NCBI GenBank assembly: GCA_016647705.1
Contig: CM028329.1
Location: 57,057,231-57,121,230 of the forward strand
Direction: 5' to 3'
From: Eucommia ulmoides
Taxonomy: Eukaryota > Streptophyta > Magnoliopsida > Garryales > Eucommiaceae
DNA length: 64,000 nt
The notes under the pieces were generated by a model, which was not told where the DNA came from, did not search any database, and saw only the letters and a program-made list of their open reading frames with translations. A program made the position numbers and the translations under genes. Below, one piece after another: positions 22,683-32,345 of the stretch (the stretch's first letter is position 1; the number at the start of each line of letters is the position of its first letter).

Positions 22683-22810
22683 GACCACCGCCTAGGCAGA
22701 CATTCAGCAGATTGTTCTTCCTAAGCCACCACTGTCTTCATCGCCTTGATGGTCACCAACCGACCTACCTCCGCCTAGGCGAAGGATCCCTTCTCCTAGG
22801 CGGAGACCTT
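22683..22810. repeat. CCGCCTAGGCGG palindrome cluster, solo LTR
   Basis: Copies near 22683, 22771 and 22793, with degraded relatives between them (CTAAGCCACCACTG). Confidence 0.85.
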
Positions 22811-23289
22811 CTGCATAGCCTAGATATTTTTAGGATATTTATTTAGATATTTTGCTTATAAATACCATCTCTTCTCCCCTCCTTGTGAACCCCCCAGCCA
22901 TTTGGGCACCTTAAGCTATATTTAAGCTAGGATTTAAGAGTTTTAGAGGTGGAGCCACATTCCGAAATGGAGAATACGGTGAATCGATTGTTGGGCGTTC
23001 TTAACAGTTTATCTTCGGACGGGGCTAAGTTCTTCGATTGTTTTTCTTTATTTCTTTAACTTAGGATATTTTGAGCATGTTTAGCTTGTTATTTTATTGT
23101 AAATGCGGCTATGGCCTTAGCTAAACATGGATTCTAGTAGGGATTAACACTATATTTATAAATACGCTGTTTGGATGATTTTGATGTTTCGTTTGTGATT
23201 GTTCTTTGTAATTTGATTGTATTTATCGTATTGTTTGTTTATCATACTTAGTTACATAAATGGAAAATATGGGGTTTTGACAAACTCCG

Positions 23290-23700
23290 GATTCGGATTA
23301 AGGTAAACAAACGCCACGATTCTATAACCCGATCGAGGTTTGAATTGTGGACAATTGATGAAGTTGGGGCAAGACTCACGCGACCTAGGGTCATTAAGAC
23401 ATCGAGGAGGACTTCTTCGTTGACTCGAAGTTGCGTTATATCCCTCGTCTTACACTCGAGAGAGGAGGCGAGGGAGTTTTAGAACGGAGATTGTCAATAG
23501 GGTAAATACAACGCACGATCCAATAACCCGGTTGAGAGTTAGATTGTATGCAATCAATGACGTTGGGCAAGACTCACGTGACCTAGGGTCATTAAGACGT
23601 TGAGGGGGACTTCTTCGTTGACTCGAAGTCATGTATTCCCTTGTCTTACACTCGGGAGAGGTGTCTGTAGAGTTTACGTACCGAGGTTGTCAAATGGGTC
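23290..23700 (+). repeat. ~210-bp tandem duplication inside the solo LTR
   Basis: The block with CAAGACTCACG, CCTAGGGTCATTAAGAC, ACTTCTTCGTTGACTCGAAG and GTCTTACACTCG occurs twice. The related LTRs at 12495 and 18111 have it once. Confidence 0.88.
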
Positions 23701-24099
23701 AAACACCATAAACGTGAGTAAATCGAGATCGAATATGTATTTCTAAACACGTTAATCCCTAGGCAATTATTCACCCTAAAACATATTAGCATATTAGTGT
23801 AGTTAATTTAGGTTATATTAGTATTAGTTTAATTAATTAAATACATTTGTTTTTTGCCTAGATAAAGTTAGGTCACTCCAAACGCGGTATTCGATAGTAA
23901 CGACACCAATCCTTATGGATACGATAACTCGATCTTAACAATCACACTATACTAAAACTTAGACCTCGTATACTTGCGAGTGTATGTAGCGGCATATTCC
24001 TACGCCCCTACCAGTACTCCAACATTATGATGCCTAATAAATTAAACAATTAATATATTAGCCTTATATATACCTTCTTTTCACTAGAATCTCAATATT

Positions 24100-24290
24100 C
24101 AAGTAGTACATTTCATTGATTTTGATCAACTCGTTCAGGCACAACTTTCATTTGTGCTTCAATAGTTATACTTGGATCATAATTCAACCTTTTAACATCA
24201 ATTTTTCAATTTCTCTACTTCTTTGCAATTGATTTTAAAATGTAATCCTCTCGTCCCGGAGGGATATCAAACTTTGACTGCAAATGATTC
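24100..24290 (-). pseudogene. Transposase_24 exon fragment
   Basis: After an acceptor (TTTGCAG) the minus strand reads SKFDIPPGREDYILKSIAKK, then R-N-x-K-x-D-V-K-R-L-N-Y-D-P, the diagnostic segment of Transposase_24. Two conserved Trp codons (KKW, RNW) and a later Trp are stops. Degenerate. Confidence 0.78.
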
Positions 24291-24360
24291 ACAACACGTT
24301 AAAATTAAATTAAATATTAGCATCCCTATTTAATTATTTTTTGAACAATGTATTTAAACA

Positions 24361-24604
24361 ATGTACCTTCACCAAATCCAACATATTTGACTTGTTCTTT
24401 TCTGGTATCTTTGTTCAGTCCAAACAATTCAATAGAGCATATCTCCCATTCCAAGCTATTGTTCCTAAGAAATTAGTGAAACAACTAGTGTTACCTTCAT
24501 CAATTGGTTGTCCAAACTCATTGAATAAAATTAATTTTTTCTAGTTGTCTGATTGGCCCCATATGTTACGCATAAAGGTTGGACCTCTATTTAGCTTTTT
24601 AACG
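24361..24604 (-). pseudogene. Transposase_24 exon fragment
   Basis: The minus strand reads RGPTFMRNIWGQSDN, NEFGQPIDEGNTSCFTNFLG and TIAWNGRYALLN, ending MLDLVK before a donor. This is the start of the Transposase_24 domain (RGPT.M...W...NE.GQP...FLG...R). It has internal stops, including one in place of a Trp. Confidence 0.78.
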
Positions 24605-24647
24605 TTGTCATTGCCTACAAAAATATCGCATTACTGAATATAAAGTT

Positions 24648-27430
24648 TGTAAGACCTCATTTTAGCACATACGTTATTTTAATTGCATTTTAGAATAATT
24701 GAAAAAAATTCGAGGTAAAATTGGGTCAATTAAAAATTCAAATTAAAAATTTAGGGATCAATTTGCAAATTTGGAAAACAATCAATCCAAAAATTTACAT
24801 TTAACTTTTGAATTAAAACTTTTGGGAGTGAGATTGCAATTTAGAAAATGTTAAGGATGAAATTACCATATTAGACTCTTATAAATGGTAAATTGAACTC
24901 AAAAGATGATTTTTAGAAATTAGGGGGGAGGGAAGAGTAATTTAAGCAAATGGATTCTAGAAATCTATAGAAATCCATCCTCTCTATTGCTGACCGTTGC
25001 CATGAGATCAACCGGAGGGCAGAGGTTTTGGGAAGTGGACGACGTGGCTTGAAGGGGGAGCATACTCGTCCACTATATATATATATTCTTGCCCGCAGTG
25101 CAAAAGAGGAGGAAAAATCTGGAATCAAAGACAGAAAAATCTAGAGAGAGAGAGGGTTCGGCCGGTGCTCTCATGAGTGAAGATGTGTATTCCGATCGTC
25201 GCCGGAGTGGGTGTCGCCGTTCGGGCCGATGGTGTGTGTTGCTGCTGTCGTGGGTATGTGGGAATTCGTCAGTGTATAGGTGATCGGATGGGTGTGTGTG
25301 TGTCGGTGGAATCCAAACAGAAACAGAGGAATGAGAGAGGTCCGCCGGTTGGTGCCATTCGTCGCCATCCGTTTAGGAAGTGGGTATGGGTGTTTGGTCA
25401 TCGTTTGGTAAGGGCGTGTCTGTGTGTGTGACTGTGTTTGTATGCCCGAGAACATGTGTAAGTGTATAGGTGTGTTTAGGTGTGGATCGCCGGCATGAAT
25501 GATGATCGTTCAGCGGAGGGTCGTCGTGGTTGTCATGTGTGCTCGTTGTTGTGTATGTATGAGCGTGGTAGGTTCGGTCAGTAAGGTTTGGCCGATGATA
25601 GGTGTTCGGTCGTCGGTAGGTGGGGTCGGTAATTCAGCCGGTCGGAGAGTTAGAGAGAGAGAATGTGGATTTTGGTTTGGGTGTGTCGTTTGGTCGGATG
25701 GCGTGAGTGCGTGGTGTGTGGGTGATCGTTGGTGTAGGACGGCCGATGGTGAGTAAGATCGCCGGAATGGATAGTAGAGAAAGAAAGGGGAGTGGTCGGC
25801 TGGGGCTGTAACGGAATTGAAACAGGAAACATAAGCCAAAACAGAGAAAAAGAAAAAAAAAATGGGGAATTTACACAAACCACCCCACTGAAAATCAAAA
25901 ATTCATCTCGTGGTCGCCAAACGATTCGGAAACATATGAAATTTCAATCGATTATTAATTTTCGTTAAATTAAATTTTATTTAGCGTTACAAATCCTAAA
26001 ATTGTAATAATTTCGTAACAATTAATTAATTTTAATTACGTGGTACATAAAATAATAACGATTCGGAATATAGGGTCTGCATTGTATGATTCAGAATATT
26101 TTAGATAAGATATTAATTTAGGCTCTATCACTATTAGGCGCAAGCACCGGCGTCCCGATAGAGTGTGGTCAGTGAAGGTTTTGGAGAGCGGATAACGAGG
26201 TGAGTGTACTGTCTTCTTGCCAAACTATTTATATATATATATATATGATGAAATATTGGTTTACTTAAACTGTACGATTTTATAAATTATATGGATCAAG
26301 CAGGAATTTGGGTAAGTTGGTAAAATGAATTTTCGGGGAATTGTGTTGGTTTCTAAAAGAGAGTGGAAAGTAACTGGTTTTCTAAGACTGTTTGGTTTTC
26401 TAAAAACTAAGGTGGGAGAAATAGTTTTTATTAAAATCGGTGGTACAAAGGTGGAAAAAATGGGTTTTTCTGAAATTGGTGATACTTTTAAAAAAGAGAG
26501 TGAAAAACGTGATTTTAGAAATTCTCCCCGAAAGGGGTGTGGCTTATATTCTCCCCATAGGGGGTGTGGATTTTTTACGATATGAAGTGAAAATATATTT
26601 CTTCCCATAAAGGATGTGGATTTTTAACTATACTGATGATTTTGACGATACTATAATTGTTCTCCCTACAAGGGGTGTGGTTTCTCCCCGAAAGGGGTGT
26701 GGATTTTATTTCTCCCCGTAAGGGGTGTGGATTCTTCCCATGGGATGTGGATAGTTCTCCCTGTAAGGGGTGTGGATTATAGTTCTCCCCAAAAGGGGTG
26801 TGGATATTTCGTAAGAAGACATTCCTACGGATGTTACGGTACCGTTGTAACTCCCGATCGTGAGATTAAAACGATCACTATGGCTAGTCGGTGTGTGTTG
26901 TGGTAGAGTGGTGTTTGAGATGTGATATTTTACTTATATTGGGTGATTTATTATGGTGATTGATATTATTTTACTAAATGGGTTGAAATGGAACTTATAT
27001 TTATTGCTTTATTTTCACTGCTTATATTATGAAGAATTTTATTAGTTACGTGCTATTTTTATACTCACGCTTGATCCATTTAGATGTTGTCGAATGAATT
27101 ATTATTATAAAATATTTTTACTAAGAAAACAGTACACTCGCAAGTAAAATAGTTAGGAGTCGGTTGGTCCCCTACTGGTGCTAGATAGAGTTATGCGAGT
27201 CACGCAAATGAGTCATTTGAGAAAAATTTTGGATGCAAAATACCAGAAATGAAATCTAATATGTGTATTTATATTCAGGACGGTGTATCCCTATCAGATG
27301 AGACTATTATATGTGTTGTATAGATTTAAATTTTGTTGTTGACGTTTTGAGGGTAGGCTAGTCAATTGGGCGGTGTCATGTCTACGTCACGCCAGCCCCA
27401 CATGACGGGTGTCCGGGGTGGGGTGTGACA
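24648..27430 (+). mobile_element. solo LTR of the Ty3/gypsy family seen at 2599-5257
   Basis: 2783 bp, TGTAAGACCTCATTTTAGC to GGGGTGTGACA, flanked by near-identical 5-mers AAGTT (24643-24647) and AAATT (27431-27435). It shares termini, the GT-rich part and the TACGGTACCGTTGTAACTCC block with the LTR at 2599. No internal region. It lies inside the CACTA accessory gene between its first exon and the Transposase_24 exons. Confidence 0.9.
26521..26813 (+). repeat. hairpin minisatellite CTCCCC-NNNA-GGGGTGTGG
   Basis: About nine copies of a unit whose core is self-complementary: CCCC, a 3-5 base loop (GAAA, ATA, GTAA or AAAA), GGGG, then TGTGG. Spacing is irregular (20-60 bases). It occupies the position held by the 43-bp CCTGCAGG minisatellite in the other LTR of this family. 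Confidence 0.9.
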
Positions 27431-27439
27431 AAATTCTTG

Positions 27440-27589
27440 TTATAAGTATGAAATAAATACACAAACTCATATACACATGCCTGAAGTAGTTTTCGTTGTG
27501 ACATTTATCATGTCTATCTCTTCTGATTGATTGGTCTCATTACAGCTCTGTGAGACAATGACCCGTCCACTTCACGTAGTTGGAGGCAT
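27440..27589 (-). pseudogene. N-terminal exon of the CACTA accessory gene
   Basis: The minus strand starts MPPTT, then TGA (CGA to TGA would restore Arg), then SGRVIVSQSCNETNQSEEID. Position and basic start fit the first exon of a Transposase_24 protein. Inference, weak homology. Confidence 0.4.
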
Positions 27590-27715
27590 GTCTTGTAAAA
27601 AGATGTAGAAAGTTTAAACGTCATAATGAAATTGTTCTCGCATTCAACAAAATTAAAGCATAAAAAGATACTTAAGAATACAAATTTGCAATAGTATTGA
27701 TAAGCTGAATTTTCA

Positions 27716-27812
27716 GAACTATTCCCAGAATTTTCAGAATTGTTCCCAAAATTTTCAGAACTATTCCAGAATTTTTCAGAATAGTTTCTAGAATTTTTAG
27801 AACAATTCTAGT
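27716..27812. repeat. short tandem repeat TTTTCAGAACTATTCCCAGAA
   Basis: Four to five copies of a 23-26 bp unit. Related units start each ~300-bp repeat at 20224-21070, over 6 kb away in the same CACTA element. Confidence 0.8.
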
Positions 27813-27903
27813 CATGTTTTCGGAAAGTAGAAACAGAAAATTGGAACAAGTATACATACCTCAAAGAATACGTACCAGTAGAATAGGAACAAGTATACAT
27901 ACC

Positions 27904-28329
27904 TCAAAGAATACAAATAGACAAGTAGTTAATAGAATAGGAACAAGTATATGAAAACAAATGTTCATTCCATTTCATTAGTATCTCTATCATGTTTGTC
28001 TCTCCACTTGAAAATCGAAAAACATCATGTAACAACCCATGAATATCGTCATGGGTGTCTTGTTCACTATGTCTTGGAGGCGAATATGTATCAGATGCTG
28101 AAGTTTCACCATAGGCCACCCACTGTGTGTAACCCTTGATAAACCCGTTGCATATTAAATGTTCCATTACCATTTTACGTGCAACCCACATGTCATTCCC
28201 ACATTTCACACAAGGGCACATGATCTTTCCATTTAAACTAGCTTTTGAAAATGCTAAATCAAGAAAACGTTTCACTCCTTCCATGTATGCATTGCTCACC
28301 CGAGATTGATACATCCAACTCTTATCCAT
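27904..28329 (-). pseudogene. CACTA transposase-associated domain (PF13963-like)
   Basis: The minus-strand frame starts MDKSWMYQSRVSNAYMEGVK and continues with KIMCPCVKCGND and YTQWVAYGE, the CPC-x-x-C-x-N Cys motif and Y-x-x-W-x-x-x-GE pattern of the N-terminal domain preceding TNP2 transposases. It is open for about 140 codons, but no TNP2 catalytic domain follows. It may have been fused to the accessory gene downstream. Confidence 0.82.
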
Positions 28330-29029
28330 TATATTATATTTGGCGAAATAACTATACAAAACAAAATTTGTATGATTAGACCATAAGAACAATTCTATTT
28401 TATATTCATTGGTGCTCAATATACTTAGAGATTAAAGTTAATTTCCTGAAAACCAAAAAAATAAAATAAAAGAGACTTACTAAAAACCAAAAAAAAAAAA
28501 AAAAGAGCCTTTTGTTTCCTCCTGGGAGTGGGGTGGGTAGAAATGAAATATTAACTCCGTTTTAAATTTAATGTCATATTTAATTTTGCATAAAGTTTAA
28601 AGTAGTATTTGAGTATGTTTTATTTTACCATATTGCTCTTGTTGGGAATAGTTTAAGTGGAAAAACTTTTTGAAATTTTAATATGTGGTAGAGAAGAGAT
28701 TTATTTTGGGAAAAGTAATAGAGTATGTCTGTTAAAAAAGAAAATGTGTAATTAAGGGTCATGATAAAGATAAAATTTAAGAAATAACAATGAAGTTTGC
28801 TTGTATCCTTGACTCAAAAAATGAGGAAAGAAATAACATTTGAAGACCATCAAATTGGTCAACTTCAAGCATGATTACAAAGTCAACATTCCAATAAATT
28901 AATAAATTTTATAAGGCCAGGTATAGTAGAATAATTCCATCTTTTTTGGCTCAAGGGTGGAGAAATATGTGTTTTATATACAACAATACAAGTAGAATGT
29001 CCACATATTAAATTGCATGAATATATAAA

Positions 29030-29165
29030 ATGTATAGATCCAATTGAAAGAGGAAGCAATAGACTTTATTTAGATACCTTGCCAGACAAATTGAAGCACC
29101 TTTGAAATTTGTTGTCAAATTCCTCTTGTTTCTTGTTCAATTGACTAGCAAGGGACGCACCTAGA
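29030..29165 (-). pseudogene. possible captured exon, unrecognised
   Basis: Between an acceptor (TTTTTCTAG) and a possible donor the minus strand reads ASLASQLNKKQEEFDNKFQR plus CFNLSGK. It is short and of unknown origin. It lies beside the PP5 exon. Confidence 0.3.
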
Positions 29166-29453
29166 AAAATGATGAAATCCTACAATCATAATGGTGTAAA
29201 ATAATCTTTTAAAAGTTACACAAACTTGAACAATACTAAGATTAAAAAATTAAGATGAAACTGAAAATATTTATCATCCAAAGTTTTAAAGGTGAACTAG
29301 GATGAGGGTAACATGAAAATTGCAATAGATGATTAGTTCTATTTACCAATCTAAAGTGATTCCCTAATTTGTGAGATATCATATGGAAGTGAGAGAGAAA
29401 AAAAAGTTAGAGAAAATCAAAAGAAAAAAAAAATGAAACCCATATGCATATAC

Positions 29454-29574
29454 CTGATGGAGCCTTGCACTTAAATGCAAACGTTACGAGTATGACTTCT
29501 ACAAAGAAGGAACCTCTATCCACAAAGTCAACATTGAATAGATACAGATTTTCTTCTGAGGGAAACCCATTGAG
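29454..29574 (-). pseudogene. captured exon of protein phosphatase 5 (PPP family)
   Basis: A 121-nt exon bounded by acceptor TTTTTTAG and donor CAG/GTATAT encodes [27 protein letters not shown] and [13 protein letters not shown]. This corresponds to the PP5 catalytic segment carrying the GDxVDRG metal-binding signature. The first Gly of that signature is Val here (GGT to GTT), and neighbouring PP5 exons are absent. PP5 is a cytosolic/nuclear Ser/Thr phosphatase with TPR repeats. This isolated exon cannot make an enzyme. It lies about 1.2 kb inside the right CACTA end, so capture by the transposon is the likely origin. Confidence 0.8.
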
Positions 29575-29684
29575 CTAAAAAATGTTTAATAGATGATAGA
29601 ACTGAATCAACAACACAAGAGAGAAGGTTAACAGACAAAACGAAAAATAATAGAAAATATAAGAAAATGAAAGGGAACAAACAG

Positions 29685-29880
29685 TTCCTTGTTCACAACC
29701 ATCTATTTGAACCGTAATCAATCCAAATCCTTCCTAATCAGCCTTTTACAACGATTAATTGTTCAATTAGAAACAATAATATGAACAGTTATGTTCACAA
29801 CCATCTCTTTGAACCCTAATCAAGCCAAATCCTTCCCAATCGACTCTTTACAACAATTAATTGTTCAATTAAAAACAAAT
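29685..29880. repeat. ~100-bp tandem duplication next to the PP5 exon
   Basis: Two copies share TTCACAACCATCT, TTTGAACC, TAATCAA.CCAAATCCTTCC and ATTAATTGTTCAATTA. Probably in the intron upstream of the captured exon. Confidence 0.8.
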
Positions 29881-30319
29881 ATAAACATACATTTAACCAA
29901 AAACAAAACAGAAAATAAGAAGAAGAAGAGGAAGAGATGATTTAGAGAAGACCACCCCCAAATCACTAAATTATTAAATCCTAAAACTTACCTGAAGAAG
30001 ATAAGGAAGCGATGGTGGTGTGTAGCGGTGGTGGTGTGTACGTAGCGGTGGTGTGTGTGCAGTGGTGGTGTGCGGTGACGTGATACTTACTTGAAGAAGA
30101 CAAAGCACCAACGTAGAGCGGTGTGTGGAGGTTGCGACGACAACGGACGACTGCGACGCGACGAGAGATAATAGAGCTCAATAGATCTGGTGAAACGATC
30201 TTGGTTACGGAGATGAGAGCAATGGAGATGTGAAGTGAAGCACGGTTTCAGATTTTGGCAGAGGAATGAAGTGGGTATGGTTTTTGGCACATGGAATCAC
30301 GAAATGTGAATGGCGGTAG

Positions 30320-30762
30320 AGTAAAATAATTTTTGGCGCCATATAAAACGATGTCATTTTGACATTGGTGATGAATTGGCCTCTAATTTCGATTTTATTT
30401 TATTTTTAATTTATTTTAATATATGTATTAGGACACCATTAATTTACCTATAATTAAATTATAATAGGACACAAAATTATGCTCTTATATAATTTCAGTT
30501 TTCAGGGCACTATTTTCTATCATTTATATTATATATAGATATTAATTTATTTAATTATTAATTAAATGTTATTGGAGCACTACTTTGTGTTCTTTAGATA
30601 TTTGATTATAGGGCACAATACATATAGTGGCCCGAAAAGTACTTTTATAAGGCACAATAACACATAGTGTCCCAATATATTTACTTTTATGCGACACTTT
30701 CAATTTTGTGCCCCGAAAAGTATCTTTATAGGGCACAATACATATAGTGTCCCAACAGAAGC
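30320..30762. repeat. CACTA right subterminal region
   Basis: Repeated motifs GGGCACAATA, CATATAGTGTCCC, GGCACAATAACA and TTTTGTGCCC recur about every 30-60 bases in both orientations, mirroring the left subterminal region. Confidence 0.75.
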
Positions 30763-30790
30763 GCTCTTATAGGCAGTTTTTGTTGTAGTG
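30763..30790 (-). repeat. CACTA right terminal inverted repeat
   Basis: Ends ...TTTTGTTGTAGTG, followed by TSD GTT. Confidence 0.9.
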
Positions 30791-30793
30791 GTT

Positions 30794-31195
30794 ATTAGTC
30801 TCATTTAAAACATAAGTTTTGATTTAGTCCCTTAAATTGGTTTTTACTTGTGTATTATCGGCATGTGCTCATACTTGTATAATATTAGTTACATATAGTT
30901 GTGTAATATTAGTTACAAGTTACAAATTAATTACATATACTTGTGTAATATATGTAACATCCAACAAATATTTTACACACAAGTTAGAAACATATAACTG
31001 TGAAAGTACAGTGTGTGTATTGAGCCTTTCGTCTTCTTTTAATGCGTGGGACTAAAGTACAAGTTGCAATTACGTGGGACTAAAACATAAGGTAGATACA
31101 TATAACTGTGAAAGTGTAATATATGTATTTAGCCTTCCATCTTTTTTTAATGCGTGGGAATAAAACACATGTTGCAATTGCATAAGGACATTTTT
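30794..31195. repeat. host dispersed repeat (GTTACAT family), right side of the CACTA insertion
   Basis: It continues the split tandem unit (ATTAGTCTCATTTAAAACAT) and then shows repeated TTAGTTACATATA, ACATATAACTGTGAAAGT and ATGCGTGGGA.TAAA blocks. Related sequences are at 51480-51915 and 63290-63895. Confidence 0.75.
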
Positions 31196-32345
31196 AAAAT
31201 TAAAGGTAAAATAAGAGATTTGTCACAGAAACATCTCATAAATTATAAAAATACATCAAGAAAATTCTAATTCTCCTAATTAAAAATAATTTCCCTTAAT
31301 TAACATTCAAAAATTATAAAAATAGTTCTTCCAAATAAATGTATGAAAATTATAAAAATAATTATAGAATATTTCAATTTTCCTAATTATAAATAATTCT
31401 CACTAATTAATATACATAAATTATAAAAAAATTATAATTTAACCTAATTATAAATAATTCTCCATAAAAATAACTCTCACTAATTAATGTAAAGACATTA
31501 TAGAAATTTATAATTATCCCTAATGAGAAATAATTTTCTCGTAATTGAAAATGATTTTCACTAATTAATGTACTGAAATTTTAGAAATAATTATAAAAAT
31601 CTCTAATTCCCACTAATTAGAAATAATTTCCCTTCATTAGCATAGAAAAATTATAGAAATAGTTCCCCTAATTAATATAGAAATAATAGAAATTTTTAAC
31701 TCCCCCTAATTATAAATAATTCTCACTAATTAATATATGAAAATTACAAAACAAAAAAATTAATTTTCCTTAATTCAAAATAATTCCACTAGTACGAAAT
31801 TATAGAAATTTATAAATCTCCCTAATTAAAAATAATTCCCCGTCATTAGAAATAATTTTCACTTATTAATATATTGAAATCATAAAAATAATTATAGAAA
31901 CTTCTAAATCTCCCTAATTATAAATATTTTTCTCTAATTAATATAAAAAATTATAAAAATAATTATAGAAATTTCTAACTACCCCTAATTAGAAATAATT
32001 TCCCTAATTAACATATCGAAATTATAGAAATCATTATAAAAAAAATTAATTCCCCTTAATTAACATACGAGAATCATAGAAATTCTAATTCTCCCTAATT
32101 AGAATAATTCTCCGTAATTAAAAATAATTTTCATTAATTAATATATGAAAATAATACAAATAACTAGTATACATAAATTATAGAAATTAGAAATTTCTAA
32201 TGTCCCCGTAGTTAAAAATAATTCTCACTAATTAATATATGAAAATAATAGAAATAGTTCCCCCCCACTAATATACATAAATTATAGAAATTAGAAACTT
32301 ATAATGCCCCCATAGCTAAAAATAATTTCCACTAATTAATATAGG
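31196..32345. repeat. AT-rich tandem array (AATTAAAAATAATTC.C units)
   Basis: More than ten irregular units of about 70-100 bp built from CTAATTAATATA, AAATTATAGAAAT, TCTAATTCCCCCTAATTA and AAATAATT blocks. The array resumes at about 34002. Confidence 0.85.

Larger units (their letters stand above)
22412..24013 (+). mobile_element. solo LTR of an Athila-type element
   Basis: 1602 bp, TGATAGGTGTGATACAGC to CGCCCCTACCA, with the perfect target duplication GTACT on both sides (22407-22411, 24014-24018). It shares the start, the end (CTTGCGAGTGTATGTAGC), the GACTCACG and TCGAAGTC blocks and the CCTAGGCGG motif with the LTRs at 12495 and 18111, but is clearly a different subfamily. There is no internal sequence, so it arose by LTR-LTR recombination. 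Confidence 0.95.
11892..30790 (-). mobile_element. CACTA (En/Spm) transposon, 18.9 kb with nested insertions
   Basis: The left terminus starts CACTATAACAAAATTGG and the right terminus, reverse-complemented, starts CACTACAACAAAAACTG. The first 28 bases match at 21 positions by eye. Both sides are flanked by the 3-bp duplication GTT (11889-11891, 30791-30793), the CACTA hallmark. Element genes lie on the minus strand: a transposase-associated domain at 28110-28329 and a Transposase_24-type gene in pieces down to 19880. The central TNP2 transposase is not found, so this copy looks non-autonomous. Removing three later LTR insertions leaves about 7.5 kb of original element. A captured PP5 exon lies near its right end. 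Confidence 0.93.

Noticed and set aside
25171..25898. Several 80-120 codon frames on both strands
   Set aside because: GT-rich part of the gypsy solo LTR, equivalent to 2848-3560. Not genes.
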